Assembly (NCBI GenBank): GCA_905236065.1
Contig: CAJONZ010000071.1
Location: forward strand, 1-64,000
Source of the DNA: an uncultured Bacteroidaceae bacterium
Lineage (GTDB): Bacteria > Bacteroidota > Bacteroidia > Bacteroidales > Bacteroidaceae
Direction of reading: 5' to 3'
Length of the DNA: 64,000 nt
A program made the translations under genes and the position numbers. The notes under the pieces are model-generated. The model did not search any database. It was given only the letters and a program-made list of their open reading frames with translations, and was not told where the DNA came from. Of this stretch, positions 28,955 to 38,115 are shown in pieces (position 1 is the first letter of the stretch; every line of letters starts with the position of its first letter).

Positions 28955-28963
28955 AAGTTAAAA
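28936..28963 (-). repeat. 4 x 7-bp heptamer element (TTTTAAC family on minus strand)
   Basis: gttgaaa gttaaga gttaaaa gttaaaa; overlaps the upstream stop codon. Confidence 0.8.
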
Positions 28964-29035
28964 GGAGTACTTCGTACTTGATTCCTTGCACTTTGTACTT
29001 GATTGTTTCTTAAACTTCTAACTTTTAGCTCTTTC

Positions 29036-30139
29036 ATGCGGATTGGTTTTGACGCCAAGCGTCTCTACAATAATTTCACGGGATTAGGCAATCATAGCCG
29101 CACCACAATCGACATCCTGACGGCGGAATATCCTGAGAATGCGTATTATCTCTATACGCCTAAGCTGAGGCTGAACCCCGTGACAAGTCCCTACCTACAG
29201 AAAGCGGGCTGTCACACGGTACAGCCTCAGGGGCTTTTGCGTGGCGGACTGTGGCGCACCGTCGGCTTGCCTGCCGACCTGAAGCGCGACGGCATAGAAC
29301 TGTTCCACGGACTGAGCAACGAGCTGCCCCTCGGCATCCGGCGCACGGGTATTCCCAGTGTCGTGACCATCCACGATGTGGCCTTCCGCACCTTTACCGA
29401 CATGTACCACTGGGCCGACCGTCAAATCTACGACCTCAAATGGCGGTATGCCGTCCGTCAGGCTGACCGCATCATTGCTATCAGCCAATGCACCAAACGG
29501 GACATCATCCGTTTCTACGACATTGATGAACAAAAAATCGACGTGGTCTATCAGCCCGTCACACCCCGCTATTACAGCCCGATTCCCCGCACGGATGCCC
29601 CGCCCTACATGCTCTACGTGGGCGCTGTCAATTCCCGCAAAAACCTGCTTGGCATCGTGAAGGCCATGGAGCTGCTGCCCTCCGACTTGGACTTGCCACT
29701 CTACATCGTGGGCAACGGCCACGAATACAAGCGGGAGGTGCAGAGCTACATTGCCGCCCATGGTATCCAGTCGCGCTTTCGTTGGCTGGGCGGACTCTCT
29801 CACGAGGAACTGCACCAACTTTACACCGATGCCCTGTTGTTCGTCTATCCCTCTTTCTATGAAGGTTTTGGCCTGCCCGTAGTGGAAGCCATGCTCAGTG
29901 GCTGCCCCGTCGTCACGAGCGACCGTAGCAGCCTGCCCGAAGCTGGTGGCCCTTATTCCCTGAAGGCCAATCCCGAATCGCCCGAAGACATCCGCGACAA
30001 GATGTTTCAGGCACTGACCGACACCGCTCTCCGCACCCACATGATAACCGGCAGCCGCGACTATGCCATGCAAACTTTTCATCCCACTGTCCTTGCCCAC
30101 CGCTTGATGCAGGTATATAAGACTGCTTCGTCTTCTTAG
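29036..30139 (+). CDS. Glycosyltransferase family 4-type protein
   Basis: Start MRIGFDAKRLYNNFTGLGNHSR; YPSFYEGFGLPVVEAMLSGCPVVTSDRSSLPEAGG. Confidence 0.92.
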   Translation: MRIGFDAKRLYNNFTGLGNHSRTTIDILTAEYPENAYYLYTPKLRLNPVTSPYLQKAGCHTVQPQGLLRGGLWRTVGLPADLKRDGIELFHGLSNELPLGIRRTGIPSVVTIHDVAFRTFTDMYHWADRQIYDLKWRYAVRQADRIIAISQCTKRDIIRFYDIDEQKIDVVYQPVTPRYYSPIPRTDAPPYMLYVGAVNSRKNLLGIVKAMELLPSDLDLPLYIVGNGHEYKREVQSYIAAHGIQSRFRWLGGLSHEELHQLYTDALLFVYPSFYEGFGLPVVEAMLSGCPVVTSDRSSLPEAGGPYSLKANPESPEDIRDKMFQALTDTALRTHMITGSRDYAMQTFHPTVLAHRLMQVYKTASSS

Positions 30140-30283
30140 TGTTTTTTTCCGTTCATTTCCGCATCAGCGACAAGACAAGTGTCCTCCTCGCCGCATTTTT
30201 GTTGATTTTTACACAAAATATAATCTTGTTAACCCCAAATTTCTTAACTTCGCAGCCTTAATCAAACAAAAAGGAAAAGAATC

Positions 30284-30466
30284 ATGGCAATACCGGTAAC
30301 AAACATCCCAGTGCTGACGGGTGAGGTGGCAGAGCGCTTCATCGAGCAGTGCGAGTACAACGCTAAGCATCTGGCTGGTTCGGAGTGGAGTCAGGAGAAG
30401 GAAGATTGGTTCAATGGAATCATGGAGCGTTCCCTTGAGTTTCAACGCAAAATGGCACACAAATGA
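30284..30466 (+). CDS. Small 60-aa protein overlapping the GNAT pseudogene start (ATGA); antitoxin-like position
   Basis: MAIPVTNIPVLTGEVAERFIEQCEYNAKHLAG...; TGA at 30464-30466 overlaps ATG at 30463. Confidence 0.65.
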   Translation: MAIPVTNIPVLTGEVAERFIEQCEYNAKHLAGSEWSQEKEDWFNGIMERSLEFQRKMAHK

Positions 30467-31067
30467 CACTCGCAGATCTTCTGTTTTCCCCTCAAGGCAC
30501 AGCTGGACTTGACCTATAGTCATTTGACTGTGGGCGGGAGTCTGTCAATAAATTCTTCCGCGAAGAGGCGCAGGATTACCAAGACGAACTGTTTGGTAAA
30601 ACTTACTATTGGGTGCATCGCAACCGTCCAACGGAAGTGGTCGCCGGCTTCACAGTCGCGAACGCCAGTATCTTCACCAAGCGGTTGCCCAATGCCCGCC
30701 AGAAGAAGATTGGCCGCGAGGTACACCACGAGAAGGGGCTTATCAATTACCCGTCAATCCTGCTTGCCCAGTTCGGCGTTGATGTCAAGTACAAGGGGCT
30801 GCACCTCGGCCCGCAAATCATCGACTTCGTGATGCAGTGGTTCACCTCGTCTGACAACAAGTCCGGCTGCCGCCACCTCATCGTCGATGCCTACGACGAG
30901 CCGCATCTGTTGGAGTTCTACCAGCGCAACGGTCTCAACTTTTTCTTTTCTTCGCTTGAACAGGAGATGCAGTACCGCAATTGGGACATCGAGAAGGACG
31001 GTCCATTAGAGAGACCCGCCTCATGTTCCGCGACATGATTCTGCTCAAAAGACCCTCCATCAGATAA
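30463..31067 (+). pseudogene. GNAT acetyltransferase gene, decayed (in-frame TAG at 30517-30519 and apparent 2-bp AG insertion near 31009-31012)
   Basis: Frame from 30463 reads MTLADLLFSPQGTAGLDL*SFDCGRESVNKFFREEAQDYQDELFGKTYYW...; after the lesion another frame gives ETRLMFRDMILLKRPSIR*. Confidence 0.75.
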
Positions 31068-31298
31068 TCCACCGAACCACATAACCACTGAATAACAACT
31101 ACGCAGAGATGGCGACGAACAGGCAGATACACGGATATGAGGAAGTTTCCCAGAAGAGGACTGGCCTTTTGTTTTCTACCGTTGATGAGGGAAGGCGAAT
31201 GGCTGGCGGAGCGGGTTTATACCCCCCCCCTTTTTTTTTTTATATGGGATGTAAGTGGTTTAGAATCAAATAAATCAGCGATAGAGCCGCTAAAGAAT

Positions 31299-31343
31299 AG
31301 AAGGCGCGTTTGTGCCCCGTAACGGGGTGCAGACGCGCCTTCT
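31299..31343 (+). other. Strong nested hairpin upstream of the DUF4886 gene
   Basis: AGAAGGCGCGT ... CCCCGT-a-ACGGGG ... ACGCGCCTTCT; no T-run follows. Confidence 0.6.
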
Positions 31344-31416
31344 GATGTGTGTTTATATGCGTGGCTGGACTGCGCAGAATCAATGTGTTTAACAATATCA
31401 TATCTAATCTAAACAA

Positions 31417-32892
31417 ATGATAATAGCTAAAAGAATTCTGACAATCTTGGCAACGGTACTGCTGTTTAGCGTAAGTGTATTTGCGCAGAGTGGTAACAAC
31501 GAACCCTTGAAGGGTGATGTAAATGAAGACGGCAAAGTCGATGTGGCTGACGTCACGGCCGTTATCAAGATTATAATGGATGGAGAAGAAATGGTAACCG
31601 TGGGCGGTTACTTCTATCTTGGTACCACAGAGCCTACAGCTGTGAATTACAAGACTCTGCCTGGCGTTGTGACCTCTTATACGTCTATCGATGAGGCCAT
31701 CGGAGTAACTGCCACAGTGGAGGCTGGCGAGACGCTCTACATGCTGTGTCCCACGGCCTGGATGCAAGTGAAAAAAGTGGTTGTTGAGGACGAGAACGGC
31801 AAGACTATCTTTTTGGGGGACGAAAAGGATGAGGAAACCATCTCTGGATATACCATTTACAGGACACAGGTTTGGAATGAAACCTTGACGATGACGCTTA
31901 AAACCAAGTCTGTCAGAATCCTGGACCTTGGTAACAGCTATACGGGCGATGCTACGCATTACCTTCCACAAATACTTACAGCCGCCAACATCACTACTGG
32001 TTTTTCGCTATACCGCGTACATCGCACTGGTTCTTGTTTTAGAAATTGGGTAAATCTGTATAAGGGGGAAGATGCAGGCGGCAATTATAAACTTCAAAAG
32101 GTTGCGGGTGAAACCATCAAAGGCATTAGCGGTGGTACAGGCACTGACAGGGGGTGGTTCGTGAATCTGCTCAGACAGGATTGGGATATCATCATTATTC
32201 ATCAGGCATCCGTTTATTCCGCCAGATACGATGAATGGGCTGGCGACGGCGAGGCAGGCGGTTTGACAGAATATATGAGGATTCTTAGGACATATTGCCC
32301 GAAGGCTGCTATAGGTTTCTACATCATTCATAGCTACGCGAGCTGGGCAAGAAATAAAAACAATCCAAGCGAATACGCCTACGCACAAGGTGGCTATCTT
32401 TCTACGGAAAGATGGGAGAACATAGCCAGCGCTGTTGAGAAGTTGAAAGCAAATTATAACATTGATTTCATCATTCCCTACGGTACGGCGGTGCAAAACC
32501 TACGAATGACGAGCATCAATCCTACTGATCCCGTTGACAATACCAAGAAGAATGATTTCTCCTACGATGCCCAGCACATGGCTGACGGCATCGGCGACTA
32601 TGTGGCCGCCTGTGCCTACTTCGAGGCATTGTTTGCCCCGCTGTTCAACGTGACGGTATTGGGCAACAGCTACATCGACACGAATATTCCAGTTCCGCAG
32701 CTAGGCGACGATGACTATTATGACGGCAGGGGCATTCCTGTGCAGATTACTGCCGCCAATGCCTTGCTCGCACAAAGGGCCGCAATACTGGCTGTCAATG
32801 ACATGTTCCACCTGAACAATCCAGAAACGGAAGACATCGTTCCCGAGAACAGCGACACAAGCACGGTGTTTGAGGGCAATGGCATTCCTTGA
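31417..32892 (+). CDS. Secreted dockerin-like + DUF4886 (SGNH-like) protein
   Basis: Signal peptide, then GDVNEDGKVDVADVTAVIKIIMDGE, then RILDLGNSYTGDATHYLPQILTAANI... Confidence 0.75.
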   Translation: MIIAKRILTILATVLLFSVSVFAQSGNNEPLKGDVNEDGKVDVADVTAVIKIIMDGEEMVTVGGYFYLGTTEPTAVNYKTLPGVVTSYTSIDEAIGVTATVEAGETLYMLCPTAWMQVKKVVVEDENGKTIFLGDEKDEETISGYTIYRTQVWNETLTMTLKTKSVRILDLGNSYTGDATHYLPQILTAANITTGFSLYRVHRTGSCFRNWVNLYKGEDAGGNYKLQKVAGETIKGISGGTGTDRGWFVNLLRQDWDIIIIHQASVYSARYDEWAGDGEAGGLTEYMRILRTYCPKAAIGFYIIHSYASWARNKNNPSEYAYAQGGYLSTERWENIASAVEKLKANYNIDFIIPYGTAVQNLRMTSINPTDPVDNTKKNDFSYDAQHMADGIGDYVAACAYFEALFAPLFNVTVLGNSYIDTNIPVPQLGDDDYYDGRGIPVQITAANALLAQRAAILAVNDMFHLNNPETEDIVPENSDTSTVFEGNGIP

Positions 32893-33008
32893 GACCTGAG
32901 TTGGATAATACATGATAAACCCCAGAAGTATTCTGTCTAACTTCTGAGGTTCACTACATTTTGACACTCCCCCGATTAATTTAATATGGATTGTGGATAA
33001 TCATTGGT

Positions 33009-34247
33009 CTAATTGCTTTCGGTTTTAATACAGAAGTGCTCCATCCGTTGCAACAGGGTGGGGTGGGAGTATTGGGTGAACACCACGGCGGGATGGGGCG
33101 TGAGGTTGGCCAGGCTCTTGGCCGACATCTTTTTCAGGGCGTTGCCCAAGGCGACCCCCATGCCGTGTTGGCAGGCAAATTCGTCGGCTTGCCATTCGTG
33201 GCGGCGGGAAATGATGTTGCCGAGCATGGAGGTGATGATTTGTACGGGAGTGAAAAGCAACATGAAGACGGTCATGTTGATGTGGAAAGAGGGAGTGGCA
33301 CAGCCTGCCGCAGCCGCAATCTCCTGACTGTCGATGACGATGCTGAAGAGATAGAAGTTGATGAGGTTTGTGAGCAGGGTCGAGACAATGCCTTTGAGAA
33401 TGTGGCGGTGCTTGTAGTGGCCGATTTCATGGGCCAGCACAGCGACGATTTCGTCAGTGGTGAGTTGCTCCATCAGTGTGTCGTAGAGTACGACGCGCTT
33501 GCGCGGGCCGAAACCTGTGAAGTAGGCGTTGGCCTTGGAACTGCGTTTGCTGCCGTCGATGACATAGATATTCTTCAGCTTGAAATCGACGCGGTTGGCG
33601 AACTCCTCGATGGCGGTGCGTAGTTCGCCTTCGGCCAGTGGGGTTTGCTTGTTGAAGAGTGGTACGATGAGGTCGCTGTAGAGAAACTGGATGACGAGCA
33701 TGATGACGGAGAGGACGCCCCAGGCCACCAGCCAGAAATAAGTAGGCATTTGTCCGTAAATCCATACCACCACACTGATAAGCAAGGCGTAGAGCACGAG
33801 GGAAACCACCATGCCTTTCAGTGTGTCGGCAATGAAGAGGCGTGGTGTGGTGCGGTTGAATCCGTACTTTTCCTCAATGTGGAAGGTGGCGTAGATGGAG
33901 AAGGGGAGTCCGACGGCCCAATCGACCAGATAGAAGATGCCAAAGAAGACGAGGGCGGTCAATATCGGCTGCTGGCTTACGTCGCGGGACACGGAGTCGA
34001 ACCAACTGAAGCCGCCCAAAGCGAACAGGGTGAGCAACAGGGTGGTGTCAACGCAGTTGGAGATAAGTCCGAAGCGGGCGTTTTCGCGGGAATATGCCTG
34101 TTGCCGCTGATAGGCTTGGTCATCGTAGATGCCTTCCAAGAGCCGGGGAATAGGTTGGTGGCTGGCGCGACGGTTCAGGAGGCTCAGGACGATGCTGTAG
34201 ATGAATTCGGCTGCTACGATGGCGATAATTGTCCAGTATAAAACCAT
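33009..34247 (-). CDS. M48 family (Ste24-like) zinc metallopeptidase
   Basis: VLAHEIGHYKHRHILKG (HExxH), multiple TM segments; start MVLYWTIIAIVAAEF at 34247. Confidence 0.92.
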   Translation of the reverse strand: MVLYWTIIAIVAAEFIYSIVLSLLNRRASHQPIPRLLEGIYDDQAYQRQQAYSRENARFGLISNCVDTTLLLTLFALGGFSWFDSVSRDVSQQPILTALVFFGIFYLVDWAVGLPFSIYATFHIEEKYGFNRTTPRLFIADTLKGMVVSLVLYALLISVVVWIYGQMPTYFWLVAWGVLSVIMLVIQFLYSDLIVPLFNKQTPLAEGELRTAIEEFANRVDFKLKNIYVIDGSKRSSKANAYFTGFGPRKRVVLYDTLMEQLTTDEIVAVLAHEIGHYKHRHILKGIVSTLLTNLINFYLFSIVIDSQEIAAAAGCATPSFHINMTVFMLLFTPVQIITSMLGNIISRRHEWQADEFACQHGMGVALGNALKKMSAKSLANLTPHPAVVFTQYSHPTLLQRMEHFCIKTESN

Positions 34248-34261
34248 GTGCGATGTACGAT

Positions 34262-34336
34262 TTTGGCTGCAAAGGTACGGAAAAATGGTAAATGGTAAAC
34301 GGTAAATGGTAAATAATTCGTACCTTTGCAGCCAAA
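34262..34336. promoter_or_regulatory. Divergent promoter pair in an 18-bp inverted repeat flanking a heptamer array
   Basis: TTTGGCTGCAAAGGTACG (34262-34279) and CGTACCTTTGCAGCCAAA (34319-34336); each contains TACCTTTG facing outward. Confidence 0.7.
34287..34314 (+). repeat. 4 x 7-bp heptamer element (GGTAAAT family)
   Basis: ggtaaat ggtaaac ggtaaat ggtaaat. Confidence 0.85.
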
Positions 34337-34350
34337 TTGTACATGAAATT

Positions 34351-35214
34351 ATGAATTCGACAGCCATACTTTTGCTACACTGCCCCGACCGACTGGGCAT
34401 CATCACTGAAATCACCAAATTCATTACCGACAACAACGGAAACATTGTCTATCTCGACCAGTACGTGGACGAGGTGGACCACATGTTCTTTATGCGTGTG
34501 GAATGGGATTTGAAAGACTTTCTCATTCCCGAAGACAAGATAGGGGAATATATTGATACGCTCTACAGCCGTCGCTACGACATGAGGTTCCGCCTTTACT
34601 TTGGCAACGTGAAGCCCCGCATGGCCATCTTTGTGAGCAAGATGTCCCACTGTCTCTACGACCTGCTGGCTCGCTACAAGGCCGGCGAACTGAACGTGGA
34701 AATCCCTTGCATCGTCAGCAACCACGAGGACTTGCGCTACGTGGCCGAGCAGTTCGGCATCCCCTACTACGTGTGGAGCATCAAGAAGGACTGGTCGAAC
34801 AAGCAGGAGGTGGAACAGGCCGAGATGCAGATGCTGCGCGACCTGAAGGTGAACTTCATCGTGCTGGCCCGCTACATGCAGATTATCAGCGACGAGATGA
34901 TTGAGGCTTTTCCCAGCCGCATCATCAACATCCACCACTCGTTCCTGCCTGCCTTCATCGGTGCGAAGCCTTATCACCAGGCTTACGAGCGGGGCGTGAA
35001 AATCATCGGTGCCACGAGCCACTATGTGACGGCTGAACTGGATGCCGGCCCCATCATCGAGCAGGACGTGGTGCGCATCACCCACAAGGACACGCCCGAC
35101 AGCCTGGTGTTGAAGGGCAAGGACCTCGAAAAGATTGTCCTCAGCCGTGCCGTGAAGAAGCACGTGGAGCGCAAGGTGCTGACCTATAAGAATAAAACAA
35201 TTATATTTAGTTAA
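34351..35214 (+). CDS. purU: Formyltetrahydrofolate deformylase
   Basis: MNSTAILLLHCPDRLGIITEITKFI; INIHHSFLPAFIGAKPYHQAYERGVKIIGATSHYVT. Confidence 0.95.
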   Translation: MNSTAILLLHCPDRLGIITEITKFITDNNGNIVYLDQYVDEVDHMFFMRVEWDLKDFLIPEDKIGEYIDTLYSRRYDMRFRLYFGNVKPRMAIFVSKMSHCLYDLLARYKAGELNVEIPCIVSNHEDLRYVAEQFGIPYYVWSIKKDWSNKQEVEQAEMQMLRDLKVNFIVLARYMQIISDEMIEAFPSRIINIHHSFLPAFIGAKPYHQAYERGVKIIGATSHYVTAELDAGPIIEQDVVRITHKDTPDSLVLKGKDLEKIVLSRAVKKHVERKVLTYKNKTIIFS

Positions 35215-35216
35215 AA

Positions 35217-35312
35217 GCCCCTCACCCCTATCCCCTCTCCCCCTATAGGGCGAGGGAAATTGTCCGGATGGTGTTCCTCTCCTCGGGGGAGAGGTGGAGG
35301 TTAGGAGGGGGC
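35217..35312. repeat. C-rich/G-rich inverted-repeat intergenic element with CCGGATGG core
   Basis: gcccctcacccctatcccctctccccctatag ... tCCGGATGGtg ... ctcgggggagaggtggaggttaggagggggct. Confidence 0.6.
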
Positions 35313-35325
35313 TATTTTAAAAATT

Positions 35326-37134
35326 ATGCAAGACATACGAAACATTGCAATCATTGCACACGTTGACCACGGAAAGACCACGCTGGTTGACAAAATGCTG
35401 ATGGCGGGAAATCTGTTCCGCGAGAATCAGCAGACAGGGGATTTGATTCTGGATAACAATGAACTGGAACGCGAACGTGGCATCACGATTCTGTCGAAGA
35501 ACGTGAGCATCAACTATAAAGGTACGAAGATTAACGTCATTGACACTCCGGGACACAGCGACTTTGGCGGCGAAGTGGAGCGTGTGCTCAACATGGCCGA
35601 CGGATGCATCCTCCTGGTCGATGCCTTCGAGGGCCCGATGCCGCAGACACGTTTTGTGTTGCAGAAGGCGCTGGAGATTGGCCTGAAGCCCGTTGTCGTG
35701 GTGAACAAGGTGGATAAGCCGAACTGCCGTCCCGAGGAGGTCTATGAGATGGTGTTCGACCTGATGTTCTCGCTGGGTGCCACGGAAGACCAGCTGGACT
35801 TCCCCGTGGTGTATGGCTCGGCCAAGCAGGGCTGGATGGGTAAGGACTGGCAGTCGCCCACGCAGGACATCAGCTACCTGCTCGACGTGATTCTCGACAC
35901 GATTCCCGCCCCGGAACAATTGGAGGGTACGCCGCAGATGCTGATTACGTCGCTCGACTACTCCACCTACACGGGTCGCATTGCCGTGGGACGTGTACAC
36001 CGTGGCACGTTGCGGGCTGGGCAGAACATCACGATTGTCCATCGCAACGGCTCGTCGGAGAAAACGAAAATCAAGGAAATCCATACATTCGAGGGCATGG
36101 GACACAAGAGCGCCGAGGCCGTTTCGTCGGGCGACATCTGTGCCATCATCGGCTTGTCGAACTTTGAGATTGGCGATACCATCTGCGACTTTGAGGAGCC
36201 GGAGGCTTTGCCCACCATTAGCATTGACGAACCGACCATGTCGATGCTCTTCACCATCAACAATTCGCCCTTCTTCGGCAAGGAGGGTAAGTTTTGCACC
36301 AGCCGCCACATTGGCGACCGCCTGGCCAAGGAACTGGAGAAGAACCTCGCCTTGCGGGTGGAAATGAAGGAAGGAACGACCGACCAGTGGATTGTGTCGG
36401 GACGTGGTGTGCTCCACCTCTCCGTGCTCATTGAGACCATGCGCCGCGAAGGCTATGAATTGCAGGTGGGGCAGCCGCAGGTCATCTTCCGTGAGGTGAA
36501 CGGTGTACGTTGCGAACCGATTGAGGAACTGACCATCAATGTGCCGGAGGAGTTCAGCAGCAAGATGATTGACATGGTGACACGTCGCAAGGGTGACCTG
36601 CTCAGTATGGAGACACAGGGCGAGCGGACGAACCTGGAGTTCGAGATACCTTCACGCGGCATCATCGGTCTGCGTACCAACGTGCTCACGGCCAGTCAGG
36701 GAGAGGCCATCATGGCACACCGATTCAAGAACTACCAGCCTTTCAAGGGCGAGATGACGCGCCGCACGAACGGCTCGATGATTGCCTTGGAGACGGGTAC
36801 GGCTTTTGCCTACGCCATCGACCACTTGCAAGACCGAGGAAAGTTCTTCATTTCTCCGCAAGACCAGGTCTATGCCGGACAGGTCGTCGGCGAACATGTG
36901 CATGAAAATGACCTCGTCATCAATGTGACGAAGGCCAAGCAGCTGACCAACGTTCGTGCTTCGGGTACAGACGAAAAGGCACACATCATTCCGCCCGTCC
37001 TGCTCTCTCTGGAGGAGGCACTGGAGTACATCAAGGCCGACGAATACGTAGAAGTGACACCAAAGTCCATGCGCATCCGCAAGATTATCCTCGACCACCT
37101 GGAGCGCAAGCGTGCCAACAAGACCGAGGAATAA
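35326..37134 (+). CDS. typA: Ribosome-associated GTPase TypA/BipA
   Basis: [70 protein letters not shown]. Confidence 0.97.
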   Translation: MQDIRNIAIIAHVDHGKTTLVDKMLMAGNLFRENQQTGDLILDNNELERERGITILSKNVSINYKGTKINVIDTPGHSDFGGEVERVLNMADGCILLVDAFEGPMPQTRFVLQKALEIGLKPVVVVNKVDKPNCRPEEVYEMVFDLMFSLGATEDQLDFPVVYGSAKQGWMGKDWQSPTQDISYLLDVILDTIPAPEQLEGTPQMLITSLDYSTYTGRIAVGRVHRGTLRAGQNITIVHRNGSSEKTKIKEIHTFEGMGHKSAEAVSSGDICAIIGLSNFEIGDTICDFEEPEALPTISIDEPTMSMLFTINNSPFFGKEGKFCTSRHIGDRLAKELEKNLALRVEMKEGTTDQWIVSGRGVLHLSVLIETMRREGYELQVGQPQVIFREVNGVRCEPIEELTINVPEEFSSKMIDMVTRRKGDLLSMETQGERTNLEFEIPSRGIIGLRTNVLTASQGEAIMAHRFKNYQPFKGEMTRRTNGSMIALETGTAFAYAIDHLQDRGKFFISPQDQVYAGQVVGEHVHENDLVINVTKAKQLTNVRASGTDEKAHIIPPVLLSLEEALEYIKADEYVEVTPKSMRIRKIILDHLERKRANKTEE

Positions 37135-37154
37135 GGCTCTTTGATTGAGATAAA

Positions 37155-37203
37155 ACAAAGGGGAGGGTTGCCACCACAAGGACAATCCTCCCCTTCCTTT
37201 GTT
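37155..37203. terminator. Bidirectional terminator between typA and rfbD
   Basis: AACAAAGGGGAGG ... CCTCCCCTTcCTTTGTT inverted repeat between convergent genes. Confidence 0.75.
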
Positions 37204-37218
37204 ATGTGTTACACCTTA

Positions 37219-38103
37219 TTATGATTGTTGGGTCAGCTTTGCGATGCACTCGGCCAGACTCTCCTCCCAGTAAGGAACTTCAATGCCATAAGTCTGCTTG
37301 ATTTTTGTCTTGTCGAGTACGCTGTAGTGCGGACGTGCTGCCGGAGTGGGGTATTCGCTGGTGTGGAGCGGACGCACCTTGCAGGTGGTGATGCCGGCAA
37401 TGCGGTGGATGGCCTTGGTGAAGTCGTACCACGAAATCACACCCTCGTTGGAGAAGTGGTAGGTGCCGGGTACGATGCCCTTGTTGATGGCCGTCATAAT
37501 GGCTACGGCAAGGTCACGGGCATAGGTCGGTGTACCGATTTGGTCGAAGATGACCCCTAACTCGGTTTTTTCCTTGCCGAGACGAATCATGGTCTTTACG
37601 AAGTTGTTGCCGTAGATGGAGTAGAGCCATGCGGTGCGGATAATCATGCTGTTCGGGCAATGGGCCTTCACTGCTTCCTCTCCGGCCAGTTTGGTACGAC
37701 CATAGACGGAGTTGGGGCAGGTGGGTTCCTCCTCGGTGTAGGGAGTGTGGTTCGTGCCGTCGAAGACATAGTCCGTGCTCACTTGAACCATCGAGCCGCC
37801 ACGCTGTCCTACAGCCTGGGCCAAGTAGCCCGGAGCGGTGTTGTTCAGCAGGTTGCAGAAGTCGGCTGCCGACTCTGCCTTGTCAACGGCAGTGAAGGCG
37901 GCGCAGTTGACGATGCAGTCAATCTGGTTTGTCTGGACGAAGTCCTCTACGGCCTCTTGGTTTGTGATGTCAAGCACCGTGGCATCCACTCCTTCGGGAA
38001 TAACCACGTCGGTGAGAAAATAATGGTGTTGGGTGTTTTCTTTGGCAAGGAGTTGCATCTCGTTGCCCAGCTGCCCATTGCAGCCTGTGATGAGAATATT
38101 CAT
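37219..38103 (-). CDS. rfbD: dTDP-4-dehydrorhamnose reductase
   Basis: MNILITGCNGQLGNEMQLL; VNCAAFTAVDKAESA; QVSTDYVFDG. Confidence 0.95.
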   Translation of the reverse strand: MNILITGCNGQLGNEMQLLAKENTQHHYFLTDVVIPEGVDATVLDITNQEAVEDFVQTNQIDCIVNCAAFTAVDKAESAADFCNLLNNTAPGYLAQAVGQRGGSMVQVSTDYVFDGTNHTPYTEEEPTCPNSVYGRTKLAGEEAVKAHCPNSMIIRTAWLYSIYGNNFVKTMIRLGKEKTELGVIFDQIGTPTYARDLAVAIMTAINKGIVPGTYHFSNEGVISWYDFTKAIHRIAGITTCKVRPLHTSEYPTPAARPHYSVLDKTKIKQTYGIEVPYWEESLAECIAKLTQQS

Positions 38104-38115
38104 AGTGTTGTTTGT

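Noticed and set aside
30517-30519. In-frame TAG as programmed amber recoding
   Set aside because: Other genes in the window show ordinary stop usage and the same gene has an apparent downstream frameshift, so decay or sequencing error is simpler.
31240-31971. 243-aa minus-strand ORF opposite the DUF4886 gene
   Set aside because: Antisense to a signal-peptide and dockerin-containing gene; translation has no coherent domain.
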